From positions 1 to 64,000 of the forward strand of contig NZ_BLAD01000060.1 of the NCBI RefSeq assembly GCF_009687845.1: a stretch of 64,000 nucleotides of DNA, written 5' to 3'. Source of the DNA: Acrocarpospora corrugata (GTDB lineage Bacteria; Actinomycetota; Actinomycetes; Streptosporangiales; Streptosporangiaceae). Shown here one piece after another: positions 16,025-25,369 of the stretch. The notes below the pieces were generated by a model, which did not search any database, was not told where the DNA came from, and worked only from the letters and a program-made list of their open reading frames with translations. The first letter of the stretch is position 1. Every line of letters begins with the position of its first letter. Both the position numbers and the translations under genes were made by a program.

Positions 16025-18368
16025 TCTCTCGCCAGGGATGGTCGGAAGTATGTTCGCGCACGGTGTGGGCGATTTCGGCGGGTGCCTGTCCTGGATGGAG
16101 TATTCCGAGTCGTTGGGTGGCCCGGGTCATTGCCACGTACAGGTCGTAGTGGCCTCGGGGGGAGGCGGTCAGGATCGCGGCTGGGTCGGCGATCAGTACT
16201 GAGTCGAATTCGAGTCCTTTGGCTTGCTTGACCCCCAGGACCACGATGGGGGTTGTCAGATCGGGGTGGCTGCCGGAGGCGGCGTGGGGGAGTGCAGTCC
16301 GGACCGCTGTGGCCAGTTCGGGGAGCCGGTCGTCGGGGACGATCACCGCGAGTCGGCCGTCGTCCAGCATGGCGGCTTCCTCGGCGGCGTGGCGGGCCAG
16401 CAGCGCGGGGAGTGCGGCGGCGGACGTGGTCATTCGCCATGGGGGAACGCCCGTTTCGCGTACCGACTTCGGGGGTTCGAGGTCGGGCAGGAGGTCGGTG
16501 ATGGCTGCCATGATTTCGGCGGGTGTGCGGTAGTTGACCGACAGCTGGGACAGCCGCCATCGGTCGCCGACGTGGGGGTGGAGAGCTTGGGCCCAGGAGG
16601 TGGCGCCGGCCGCGTCGGAAGTTTGGGCGACGTCTCCGACGAGGGTCATCGATCGGCTGGGGCAGCGGCGCATCAGCAGTCGCCAGGCCATCTGGGACAG
16701 TTCCTGGGCCTCGTCGACGATCACGTGCCCGAAGGTCCATTCACGGTCGGCGGCTGCCCGTTCGGCCACCGTGGCCTGGTCGGTGTCCTGGTGGCGGTCG
16801 GCGAGGCGGTGGGCGTCCAGTAGGTCAGCGGCCGTCAGCTCGTCGGGGGCGCCGTTGGAGGCGACGTCCAGAACGCCCTGGGCGTACGCGACGCGCTGGG
16901 CACGCTCATGTGCCGCCTGTGCCCGGAAGGCTCGATCGTCGAAGCCGAGTAGTTCGGCGGCTTCGTCCAGTAGGGGCACATCTGCTGTACTCCAGCCGCC
17001 GGGGGTCCGTACCAGCAAGGACTGTTCGGACTCGGTCAGCTGGGGGCCAAGCCTTCGCCGGTCGGCGAACAGGTCTTCCAGTAGTTGTTGCGGCGTCAGT
17101 TCGGGCCACAACGCGTCGATTGCGGTCCGCACGGCGGTGTCCGAGGCCAGCGCCCGGCGCAGATCGGGGCGGTCCGCATCGTCGATGATCTCCTGCGGCC
17201 ACGGCAGACCCGCCAGATCGTTCTGTACGGCGTTGTCCACGTCGGCCTCGGCCAGGACGTCGGCCACTTCGGCTTCGAGGTGATCGACCAGCCGCCGGGT
17301 CTGTTCGGCGAGGTCGTCCGCGAGCTGATCGATGATCGCGTTCACGAAGACCGCCCGGGCCCGGTTGTGCGGCAGACCGGAGGCGCGCGCTCGGGTGACG
17401 GCGTCGGCGCAGGTGCCGGGGTCCAGGCGAAGGACTTCCGTACCGAATGTGAAGGAGACATCGACGCCGGGCGGTGCCTGCCGATCCTTCACGGCCGAGG
17501 CCAGCACCTCGGCCATCACCGCCCGGCCCTTGGCCTCCGCCGTCGCCGCCGACTCCACGCGGTCCGCGACGACGCCGGGGAACAGCTCGGCGACGGTGGC
17601 CAGCAGGACGCCGGTCTCGCCCAGTCCGGGGAGCACCTGGCCGATGTAGCGGAGAAACGTGGCGTTCGGCCCGACCACCAGCACACCCTGGGCGGCCAGC
17701 CCGGGACGGTCGTAGAGCAGATACGCGGCGCGATGCAGGGCGACCGCGGTCTTGCCGGTGCCGGGCCCGCCCCGCACCACCAGCACCCCACGATGGTCGG
17801 ACCGGATGATCGAGTCCTGCTCGGCCTGCAACGTCGCCACGATGTCGCGCATCAACCCGGTCCGCCCGGCGTCCAGCGCCGCCAGCAACGCGGCCTCTCC
17901 AGCCAGACCCTCCCCGGCGGAGATCTCACCGCCGTCGAGGATCTCGTCATCCACGCTCACCACGCGACGCCCGCGGGTCACGATGTGCCGCCGCCGGTGT
18001 ACGCCTTCCGGGACGGCGGCGGTCGCCACGTAGAACGGCCGGGCCGCACGCGCCCGCCAGTCCACCAGCAACGGATCACCCTCGCCGGACGCCGCCGACA
18101 CCCCGATCCGCCCGATATAGAGCTGCCCGCCATCGCCGAAATCCAGCCGCCCGAAACACAACCCGTTCTCCGCCGCCTCAAGCCGGGCAAGCTTCCCGGA
18201 ATACTCGCTGAAGGCCACATCCCGCTCGACGCGGGCCTGCGCGGTCCCACCCCCGCCCCGCGACACTTCGGCCAGCCGGGCCGCGGTGTCGGCACGAAGC
18301 GAGTCCACTCTCCGATAGAGCCGCGACACATACGCCTGCTCACGCTTGATCGGATCCTGAGATATCAA
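16005..18368 (-). CDS. helR: HelR/HelD-type RNA polymerase-recycling SF1 ATPase
   Basis: 787 residues. Start TTG 18368 with GAGGGCGG upstream, since no ATG precedes the conserved N-terminus. An N-terminal helical coiled coil (about 1-70) would reach into the RNA polymerase secondary channel. SF1A helicase motifs follow: Walker A RGGPGTGKTAVALHR (199-213), VIVDEAQELS, LVGDVAQTSDAAG, VNYRTPAEI, and the C-terminal GLEFDSVLIADP and TRATQRLGILH. HelD proteins free stalled RNA polymerase from nucleic acid. The actinobacterial HelR branch displaces rifamycins and gives resistance. I looked for an inverted-repeat rifamycin-associated element in the 100 bp upstream and found none. Confidence 0.85.
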   Translation of the reverse strand: MISQDPIKREQAYVSRLYRRVDSLRADTAARLAEVSRGGGGTAQARVERDVAFSEYSGKLARLEAAENGLCFGRLDFGDGGQLYIGRIGVSAASGEGDPLLVDWRARAARPFYVATAAVPEGVHRRRHIVTRGRRVVSVDDEILDGGEISAGEGLAGEAALLAALDAGRTGLMRDIVATLQAEQDSIIRSDHRGVLVVRGGPGTGKTAVALHRAAYLLYDRPGLAAQGVLVVGPNATFLRYIGQVLPGLGETGVLLATVAELFPGVVADRVESAATAEAKGRAVMAEVLASAVKDRQAPPGVDVSFTFGTEVLRLDPGTCADAVTRARASGLPHNRARAVFVNAIIDQLADDLAEQTRRLVDHLEAEVADVLAEADVDNAVQNDLAGLPWPQEIIDDADRPDLRRALASDTAVRTAIDALWPELTPQQLLEDLFADRRRLGPQLTESEQSLLVRTPGGWSTADVPLLDEAAELLGFDDRAFRAQAAHERAQRVAYAQGVLDVASNGAPDELTAADLLDAHRLADRHQDTDQATVAERAAADREWTFGHVIVDEAQELSQMAWRLLMRRCPSRSMTLVGDVAQTSDAAGATSWAQALHPHVGDRWRLSQLSVNYRTPAEIMAAITDLLPDLEPPKSVRETGVPPWRMTTSAAALPALLARHAAEEAAMLDDGRLAVIVPDDRLPELATAVRTALPHAASGSHPDLTTPIVVLGVKQAKGLEFDSVLIADPAAILTASPRGHYDLYVAMTRATQRLGILHPGQAPAEIAHTVREHTSDHPWREISRGCR

Positions 18369-18468
18369 CTTTCCGCCCTCTTGTCGCTGGTCTGAGGCCA
18401 GTCAAGAGTGCGGCGAAGAACACGGCGAAAACAGTCTTGTTCTTGCGGCCCGCGTCAGCCGCCCGGTG

Positions 18469-19520
18469 TCAGCGCAGGTCAAACGGTGCAATTCGAGGTG
18501 GTGCGGTGCTGCCCCGGACGGTGAGTTCGGTGCCCACCTCGACCCGGTTCTGCGGCAGCGGCTCGTCCTGGGCGAGGGCGATCAGCATGGTGGCCGCGGT
18601 GGCCCCCATCTCCGTCAGCGGCTGCCGGATCGTGGTCAGCGGCGGGATGGCCCACCGCCACGCCGGCATGTCGTCGAAGCCGATCACGCTCAACTCGTCG
18701 GGGATGCGCAGCCGCAGCTCATGGGCCGCGTGGTACACGCCGATCGCCTGGCCGTCGTTGCAGGCGAAGATCGCGGTTGGCGGGTCGGGCAGGCGCATCA
18801 GGCGAGGGGTGTGGAGCAGGCCGTCCTCGATCGCGAAGGCGCCGGGGCAGATCAGCTCAGGATCGATCGGCACGCCGGCGGCGTCGAGCGCGGCGCGGTA
18901 GCCGTCCAGGCGGGCCCGGCTGGCGAGCGCGTACTCGGGGCCGGTGATGATGGCGATGCGGCGGTGGCCGAGTTCCAGCAGATGGCGGGTGGCCACCAGG
19001 CCGCCGCTCCAGTTGGCCGCGCCCACCGAGGGAACCCGGTAACCCGGCTCGCCGGCCGGATCCAGCACGACCAGGGGGACCTCGCGGCTGGCGAGCTGGC
19101 CGCGCTGGTCGTCGGTCGGGCTGGAGAACACCGTGATCACCCCGTACGGGCGGTGGCTGAGCAGGTCCTCGATCCAGTCGCGCCCGGGGGTGTGACGGCC
19201 ACCAGTTCCGAGATCATCACGCCCAGATGGTGCTGCCGGGCCACCTGCCGGACCCCCTTGATCACCTCTATCGGGTAGTCGCCGGCCAGCTCGTGGAAGA
19301 CGAGTTCGATCAGGCGCGTCGTCCTGACCCGCCGCCGCTGCCTGCGGTAGCCGTGCTCGCGGATGAGGCCCTCGATCAGGGCTCGGGTCTCCGGGCCGAC
19401 CTCAAAGCGTCCGTTGACCACTTTGGAGACCGTCGCCATCGACACTCCGGCCAGTTCCGCCAGCGTCAGCGCCTGGGATGACGCGGAGCCGGTGGCGAGC
19501 GGTTCCTCGATCGCGGTCAT
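18469..19520 (-). pseudogene. LacI-family regulator, frameshifted in a C5 run
   Basis: Two frames form one LacI repressor. The first, from ATG 19520, holds the HTH (LAELAGVSMATVSKVVNGR) and hinge and reaches VAVTPPG. The second resumes with RDWIEDLLSHRPYGV and continues through the periplasmic-binding-like domain (LDPAGEPGYRVPSVG; GHRRIAIITG; AIFACNDGQAIGVY; VIGFDDMPAWRW) to 18469. The switch lies in the five-base G/C run at 19186-19190, so a one-base indel there explains it. The intact protein would be about 350 residues, standard for the family. It is likely a sugar-responsive repressor of neighbouring polysaccharide genes. A 13-bp palindrome of GAAACTTTC type lies upstream. Whether the indel is real or an assembly error cannot be told here. 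Confidence 0.8.
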
Positions 19521-19642
19521 GGAGAAAGTCTAACCGGGAGTTTTCGGATTTCGATCACCGGCATTTGCGCTGCTCTTGCCAACGAGATGGGGAAGGTTCG
19601 AGAGCTCTCGCACTGCTCGATCCTAGAATTATCGGAGAAATG

Positions 19643-19655
19643 CAGAAACTTTCTG
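19643..19655. promoter_or_regulatory. 13-bp operator-like palindrome CAGAAACTTTCTG
   Basis: Perfect odd palindrome CAGAAA-C-TTTCTG, 123 bp upstream of the LacI-family regulator start, consistent with an autoregulatory site. The core is the same as at 15520-15528 before the CBM2 protein gene. Confidence 0.4.
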
Positions 19656-19724
19656 AAGGGAAGATGGCCGGGACGGCGACCATTCCTTTCGACCCGGAGC
19701 GCACCCGAGATCTCACTATCTGGT

Positions 19725-19750
19725 CCCGAAAATAGCATCTGATTTTCGGG
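19725..19750 (-). terminator. hairpin downstream of the membrane protein gene
   Basis: Perfect 9-bp arms CCCGAAAAT and ATTTTCGGG, separated by 8 bases (extendable by three pairs with one mismatch). It lies about 115 bp after the stop of the minus-strand gene at 19865. No clear U-tract follows, as often in actinomycetes, so an operator function is also possible. Confidence 0.35.
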
Positions 19751-19864
19751 GCCAATGACGATCAGATTTCTGAAAATTCTGGGACTCTGATTTTCTCCGG
19801 CGGGCGGGTTGAACCGCCTGGCGCTGCCGGGGAAGGTGCCGACCCCCGTGGGCGGCACCTGCCC

Positions 19865-20512
19865 CTAGCTCCGCGAATCCGCGAAATCCTTCGCCGCCCC
19901 CGGCGACAGCAGGCACGCGGTGAGGGCGATGGTGAGCACGGCCGCGGCGGCGGCGTACGCCACCGGCTCCAGCCAGCCCGGGTTCTGGTTCGGCGGGAAC
20001 ACTTCCGCGACAAGCCAGAAGGTCGACGCCACCGCGCCGGAGACGCCCAGTGTGGCGGCCGTCCAGCGGGCGGCGGCCCGGCGCCGGACCAGGCCGACGG
20101 CCAGTATGCCCAGGGCCGCGCACAGGAGCAGGACCGCCGGAGCGGCGAGCAGCACGAGGATTTCGTCGAGTTCTTTGGCCGCGCGACGCGCACCGTCCCA
20201 CATCACGACCGCCTGGACGGCGCCCGCCACCAGCAGCCCGGCCGCCGTCTTCGTGGCTGCCGAAGCCGGATGCCCGGCACTTTCGCCCCGGCGTGTGCCG
20301 ATCTCCAGCCGCTTCGCCGAAGCGCCCAGCGCGACCCCCGCGACGGCGCCGACGAACACCCCCACCGGAGTCGCCCCATCCATGCCGAAGCTGACGAACC
20401 CGGAGACCTCATCCGCGATCACGGCCCCGGCCGCACTCCCGATGGCACCCGCTCCGACCAACTGCCACGGCGCCAACGCGTCCGTCGTTTCGGGAAATCC
20501 GATGATTTTCAT
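19865..20512 (-). CDS. small integral membrane protein of unknown function
   Basis: 215 residues from ATG 20512. About five hydrophobic segments are seen (near 16-35, 50-68, 90-110, 122-145, 150-165 and 178-200), with Gly/Ala-rich helices early (GAGAIGSAAGAVIADE and GVFVGAVAGVALGASAKRLE) that resemble the glycine-zipper type. A loop RLEIGTRRGESAG separates the halves. No transporter motif is recognised. It stands alone between the LacI regulator and the cellulase. Function unknown. Confidence 0.65.
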   Translation of the reverse strand: MKIIGFPETTDALAPWQLVGAGAIGSAAGAVIADEVSGFVSFGMDGATPVGVFVGAVAGVALGASAKRLEIGTRRGESAGHPASAATKTAAGLLVAGAVQAVVMWDGARRAAKELDEILVLLAAPAVLLLCAALGILAVGLVRRRAAARWTAATLGVSGAVASTFWLVAEVFPPNQNPGWLEPVAYAAAAAVLTIALTACLLSPGAAKDFADSRS

Positions 20513-20802
20513 GTCTTGATCGTGCCGGGCGGGCTTTCCCGGAGACACCGCTCATGTACTCAGTTCGGCGGTAGATCGTACTCATGGGTAGCTTTTCTGT
20601 CGGGGCCGGTGGCCTCGGCGCACAGGCAGCGTCGTTAACGGCAATCCCACCTGTACCACTGAATTTTCATACCTCCGTTGAATCCTTCATGCGCAGGAGC
20701 AGGTCAGCCGCTTGGCCTGGGGAAACGTCCTGTACGCATACCTGAATCCCGCCAAACATGGGGGCGCTCCCAATTCGGGTGCTCCTTCCATGGAGGCTTG
20801 AA
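20513..20802. other. divergent promoter region of the membrane protein and the cellulase
   Basis: 290 bases without a gene. It holds the CebR-like box at 20759-20772 and the cellulase ribosome site GGAGG at 20792-20796. Two GTACTCA direct repeats occur near 20556 and 20579; their meaning is unknown. Confidence 0.5.
20759..20772 (+). promoter_or_regulatory. CebR-like operator upstream of cellulase
   Basis: TGGGGGCGCTCCCA differs by one base from TGGGAGCGCTCCCA, the established 14-bp binding site of the cellobiose-responsive LacI-family repressor CebR in Streptomyces and Thermobifida. It lies 31 bp before the cellulase ATG, an ideal position for repression relieved by cellobiose or cellotriose. 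No cebR gene is evident in the window. Confidence 0.7.
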
Positions 20803-22897
20803 ATGAAGAAACTACGTTTTGTGGGCTCTGTCCACGGCGGCCGCGCTCCTGGCGGCGATCGGGGTGGCCGTCACCTCGCCCGCGGCCCACGCGGCGGTCG
20901 CCTGCTCGGTGACCTACACCAAAGCGTGGGACAACGGCGGCGGGTTCGGCGCCAACATCACGATCAGGAACCTCGGCGACGCGGTCAGCCCGTGGACGCT
21001 GCGCTACACCTGGCCCGGCAACCAGCAGGTCACCCAGGGCTGGGGCGGAAACTGGACCCAGTCCGACCAGAGCGTGACCGTGACCGCCCCTTCCTATGCC
21101 CCGAGCCTGCCGACCGGAGCGAGCCTGACCGTCGGCTTCAACGGCAGCTACAGCGGCGCCAACACCAACCCCACCGCTTTCACCGTCAACAACGTGGCCT
21201 GCGGCGGCACCCCGACAGCTACCCCGACGCCCACGCCCACCCCGACACCCAGCCGGACGCCCACGCCGACGCCCACGCCCACACCGACGCACACACCGCC
21301 CCCCGGCAACGCGCGGGCCGCGGTGGCCGCGATGCAGCCCGGCTGGAACCTGGGCAACTCCCTCGACGCCACCGGCTCGGGCGAGACCTCATGGGGCAAC
21401 CCGCAGATCACGGCGGCGCTGCTCGACAACATCAGGGCGCAGGGCTTCGACAGCATCCGGATCCCGGTGACCTGGGGCCAGTACCAGGGCGGGGCGCCCA
21501 ACTACACCATCAGCGCCGCCCACATGAACCGGGTGAAAGAGGTCGTCGACTGGGCTCTCGCCGATGGTTTCTACGTGATGATCAATATCCATCACGATTC
21601 GTGGCAGTGGATCCAGAACATGCCGGGCGACCGTACCAACGTACTCGCCCGGTACAACGCGATCTGGACTCAGATCTCCAGCACCTTCCGGAACTCCTCC
21701 GCCAAGCTGGTGTTCGAGAGCGTCAACGAGCCGACCTTCACCGGCAGCTCCGGAGACGCCCAGAACGCGACGCTGCTGAACGAGCTCAACACCTCCTTCC
21801 GCACCATCGTCCGCCAGTCGGGCGGCAACAACGCGACTCGGCTGCTCGTCCTGCCGACCCTGCACACCTCCGCCGACCAGGCCAGAGTCGACGAGCTGGT
21901 CAGCACGTTCACCGCGATGAACGACCCCAACCTCATCGCGACGGTCCACTTCTACGGATACTGGCCCTTCAGCGTCAACGTCGCCGGCGGCACCCGCTTC
22001 GACGCCACCGTCCAGCAGGACCTGACCGGCGTCTTCGACCGGGCGTACAACACCTTCACCGCCCGCGGCATCCCCGTGATCATCGGCGAGTACGGCCTGC
22101 TGGGCTTCGACCGGCACACCGGCACGATCCAGCAGGGCGAGAAACTGAAGTTCTTCGAGTTCCTCGGCCACTACGCGCGTACCAGGCAGATCACCACCAT
22201 GCTGTGGGACAACGGCCAGCACTTCGGCCGTACCTCGTTCCAGTGGTCCGACCCCGAGCTGTTCGCGCAGATCAAGTCCAGCTGGACGACGCGCTCGGGC
22301 ACGGCCTCCTCGGATCAGGTGTTCAACGCGAAGGCGTCCGCCATCACCGGCAAGACGCTCACGCTGAACCTGAACGGCACCTCGTTCGTCGGCATCCGCC
22401 AGGGCAGCACAGATCTGGTACGCGGCACTGACTACACCGTCTCGGGCGACCAGCTCACGTTCACCGCGTCCGCGCTCACCCGCCTGACGAGCTCCCGGGC
22501 CTACGGCGTCAACGCGACCCTGTCGGCGCGGTTCTCCCAGGGCGTCCCGTGGCGGATCAACATACTCACCTACGACACCCCGACCGTGCAGAACGCGAAC
22601 GGAACGACGAGCTCCTTGGCCATCCCCACCACCTTCCATGGTGACCAGCTGGCCACCATGGAAGCCAAGTACGCCAACGGCACCAACGCCGGCCCCCACA
22701 ACTGGACGTCGTTCAAGGAGTTCGACGTCGCCTTCGCGCCCAACTACAGCACCAACACGACCACACTGACACCGGCCTTCTTCGCCGAGGTCACCGACGC
22801 CTCACGGGTCACCCTCACCCTCCACTTCTGGAGCGGCGCGACCGTGACCTACTACGTCACCAAGTCGGGAACCACGGTCACCGGCACCACGAGCTGA
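20803..22897 (+). pseudogene. secreted GH5 endoglucanase (CBM2 - GH5_4 - Ig - CBM46), start frameshifted in a T run
   Basis: Beta-1,4-endoglucanase of about 698 residues. ATG 20803 (GGAGG upstream) begins MKKLR. Removing one T from the TTTT run at 20817-20820 joins it to WALSTAAALLAAIGV, giving a textbook signal peptide ending AHA. As written, translation would need TTG 20819, which lacks the charged n-region. The modules are CBM2 (AVACSVTY to NNVAC), a Thr-Pro linker (about 21210-21306), a GH5 catalytic domain with acid/base Glu in ESVNEP (21728-21730) and nucleophile Glu in IIGEYG (22088-22090), then an Ig-like CBM_X2 and a C-terminal CBM46-like module. The last two match the BhCel5B-type tail, where CBM46 completes the active-site cleft. 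Predicted to be controlled by CebR. Only the first codons are affected by the indel, so a sequence error is quite possible. Confidence 0.85.
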
Positions 22898-22907
22898 TCG
22901 ATCACCC

Positions 22908-22945
22908 GGCGGGCCACGGTTCAGAAGACCGGATCGTGGCCCGCC
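22908..22945 (+). terminator. GC-rich hairpin after the cellulase
   Basis: Perfect 11-bp inverted repeat GGCGGGCCACG / CGTGGCCCGCC with a 16-base loop, starting 11 bases after the cellulase stop. It probably also serves the convergent SDR remnant that ends at 22959. Confidence 0.7.
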
Positions 22946-22958
22946 ACCCCAGGCGACT

Positions 22959-23075
22959 TCAGCCGGCGAGCATGCTGAGCGAGACCTCCCAGAGACGCGC
23001 GGCGTTCCCGGGATCGAGGGCATACGGGTTGACGCACTCACGGACATCGGGGTCGGTCGTGCCCGTGGCTTCGTA
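22959..23075 (-). pseudogene. C-terminal remnant of a short-chain dehydrogenase
   Basis: About 38 residues remain: LYEATGTTDPDVRECV, then NPYALDPGNAARLWEVS and a final LSMLAG. This is the tail of a protochlorophyllide-reductase-like SDR (pattern ALDPxxAxRLWExS). The coding sense then runs directly into a truncated plus-strand TetR gene. No start, Rossmann motif or catalytic Tyr/Lys is left. See the paired scar at 25370-26318. Confidence 0.6.
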
Positions 23076-23558
23076 GAGGCGGGGGTCGGAATCGGCACGC
23101 TTTACCGGCATTTCCCCACCCGCGAGGCGCTGATCGAGGCCGCCTACCGCAACGAACTGGCGGCGGTGTGCGACGCGGTCCCGGAACTGCTGGCGAAGGC
23201 GCCGCCGATCGAGGCCCTCCACACCTGGATGCATCGGTTCATCGACTACATGACCACCAAGATCGGTATGGCCGACGCGCTGCGGGCGGTCATCGCCTCC
23301 GGCGGCGATCCGTACGCGCAGAGCCGCAGCCTGCTCGGCGACGCCGTCGCGCGATTGCTGGACGCCGCCGCGGCGGGTGACATCCGCGGCGACATCGAGG
23401 CCGCCGACGTGCTGATCGGCCTGAGCGGCATCTCCCTCGCGGCGGGCGAGACCTCACAACGCGATCAGGCGGGACGGCTCATCGATCTGATGATGGACGC
23501 GCTGCGCTACCGGCAAGGGAAGCTCGATAGATTTTCTCCGGATCTGCCCGGGTTGTGA
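23076..23558 (+). pseudogene. TetR-family regulator lacking its N-terminus
   Basis: The open frame from about 23076 begins at EAGVGIGTLYRHFPTREAL, the recognition helix and helix 4 of a TetR DNA-binding domain, and continues through a normal ligand-binding domain (LHTWMHRFIDYM; LIGLSGISLAAGE; LIDLMMDALRY) to the TGA at 23558. The first 35 or so residues, with HTH helices 1-2 and the start codon, are missing and replaced by the inverted SDR tail. An internal GTG at 23166 could only give a protein without DNA binding. Confidence 0.75.
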
Positions 23559-23601
23559 TCAAATCGGCGTGGGGAATTCTGAGGGTGAAAAGGACCCATC
23601 C

Positions 23602-24069
23602 ATGCGCCGTTTCGCAATGATTCTCGCCGTAGTGGTCAGCGCGCTCCTCCCATGGTCCGCGGCTTCCGCCGCCGGTGACCCCGGCCACGCGTGGCCGGCG
23701 AAGGCGTGGCCGGCGGTCCACACCAAGGGGAAGACCGTTGAGGCACGAGGCACCAGCTGGGAGTACCAGGAAGGCACGCGTGTCGAGACCCGCGTGAAGG
23801 GCCGGCTTCGCGTGAACAAGAAGAACCTGTGCGGCTGGGTACGGCTTGAGTATTCGGTTCTCGGTTCCGGCGTCATGCGCGAAACAGCCAGGAACTGCGG
23901 CAGCAAGTGGAAGGGGTTCCACTTCGCGGTGGACAAGAAGTGGGTTCTCTACGTCACCGTCCAGGCGTGTGAGGGCACCAAGAGCAAGCCGGGCAAGCGC
24001 TGCTCGCCGGTGAGATATCTCCCGGGCTTCAAAATCGATTCGGCGGACGACTGGAACAAGCCTTCCTAG
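23602..24069 (+). CDS. small secreted protein of unknown function
   Basis: 155 residues, start ATG 23602 with AAAAGGA upstream. A signal peptide (RRFAMILAVVVSALLPWSAASAA) has its likely cleavage after ASA. The mature part is about 130 residues, basic and beta-rich, with four cysteines (LCGWV, NCGSK, QACEG, RCSPV) that could form two disulfides. There is a PAKAWPA/PGHAWPA repeat near its N-terminus. No family recognised. It follows the TetR remnant by 43 bp. Confidence 0.65.
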   Translation: MRRFAMILAVVVSALLPWSAASAAGDPGHAWPAKAWPAVHTKGKTVEARGTSWEYQEGTRVETRVKGRLRVNKKNLCGWVRLEYSVLGSGVMRETARNCGSKWKGFHFAVDKKWVLYVTVQACEGTKSKPGKRCSPVRYLPGFKIDSADDWNKPS

Positions 24070-24135
24070 CTCCACGGGGGAGTCGTCCGCTTTGTCGCCC
24101 CGGCCCTACGCTCCAAGTGGATTTGGAGGAGGGCC

Positions 24136-25345
24136 GTGGTCGAGCAGCGTCAGGCCAAGGTGGGACAGGGCGTCCGCCCCACCGGCGAGAACCATCGGGC
24201 GACTCCCTTCGAGCTGTTCTTCGACCTGGTCTATGTCTTCGCGGTGACGCAGGTCACCGGCTACATGGCGAATGAGCACAGCGCGCACGGCGTACTGCGG
24301 GGCCTGCTGATGCTGGCGCTGCTGTGGGGGACCTGGTCGGGCTACACCTGGCTGGGAAACCATTCGCGTGCCGACGAGGGTTTCGTGCGGGCGGGGATGG
24401 TCGTCGCGATGGCGGCCATGTTCGTGGTCGCCCTGACCATTCCCGAGGCGTGGCGCGACAGCCCCGGCGGCCTGAACGGCCCTCTGGTGCTGGTGTGCGC
24501 CTACCTGCTGGTCCGCTGCGTGCACCTCACGGTCTACGCCGTGGCCGCCACCGGCGACGCCGGGCTGCGGCACCAGGTTGTGATCACCTGGCTGCCGATG
24601 GCTGGGGGTGCGGCGCTGCTGGTGGCCGGGGTGCTGCTGGGCGGCTGGACCCAGACGCTGCTGTTCACCGTCGCCCTCCTGGTGGACTGGCTCGGCATCT
24701 ATCTCACCGCCAGGCGTGGCGGCTGGCGGCTGCACAGCCCGATGCACCTGACCGAACGCCACGGCCTGTTCATCATCCTGGCCATCGGCGAGTCGGTCGT
24801 CGCCATCGGCGGCGGCGCCGCCGACCGGCCCATCAGCACGCCGCTGCTGTTTCGCGGCCATTCTCGGCGTCGCCGTCGCCGTCTGCCTGTGGTGGCTGTA
24901 CTTCGACGTGGTGTCACTGGCGGCCGAGCACCGGCTCGTCGAGGCGCGCGGCAGGGCCCGGGTCAACCTGGCGGTCGAGGCGTACACGTACGGGCATTTT
25001 CCCGTCGTGGCCGGCATCGTGCTGGCCGCCCTCGGCGTTGAGGGCGTGCTGGCGCACGCCGGGGAGGGCGAGCCGCTGGGCGCCTTCTACGCGCTTCCGC
25101 TCTTCGGCGGCCTCGCGCTGTACCTGGCCGGGCATCTGCTGTTCGAGCGCCGCATGCACGGCGCGCTGAGCCGGCCGCGGCTGGTGGCGACCGGCGTGCT
25201 CCTCGCCGCCCTGCCTGCCTCCATCGCCCTTCCGCCGCTCGCCGGGCTGGGCGGTTCGGTGGCCATCCTGACCGCCCTCATCGTCGTCGAGACCACGCGC
25301 GACGCGCAGGCCCGCCGTAGCCTCCGGGGCACGCTGGTGCAGTGA
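24136..25345 (+). pseudogene. ltrA: low-temperature-requirement protein A (LtrA)-like membrane protein, frameshifted
   Basis: From GTG 24136 (GGAGGAGGG upstream) the protein starts with the LtrA signature ATPFELFFDLVYVFAVTQVT, followed by six or so membrane helices and HLTERHGLFIILAIGESVVAIG. The frame then breaks: one extra base in the TTT at 24850-24852 moves the remainder (FAAILGVAVAVCLWWLYFDVV and further helices to RGTLVQ) into another frame that ends at 25345. The repaired product would be about 402 residues with roughly 11-12 membrane segments, normal for LtrA. Function of the family is uncertain (originally cold growth in Listeria). Either an assembly indel or a recent pseudogene. Confidence 0.8.
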
Positions 25346-25369
25346 CCACTCGAATCGCGCGGGAACGGG

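Larger units (their letters stand above)
19521..19864. other. intergenic region with several palindromes
   Basis: About 340 bases, more AT-rich than the neighbours, with no gene I can support. It contains a 12-bp palindrome CGAGAGCTCTCG (19599-19610), the 13-bp GAAACTTTC-type palindrome (19643-19655) and a hairpin with CCCGAAAAT/ATTTTCGGG arms (19725-19750). It lies between the starts of the LacI gene and the 3' end of a membrane protein gene, so it should hold the LacI promoter and a terminator. Confidence 0.5.

Noticed and set aside
18369-18468. Rifamycin-associated inverted repeat upstream of helR
   Set aside because: Searched by eye for a GGGGCTTGC-type inverted repeat; only a weak CTGG/CCAG pair was seen.
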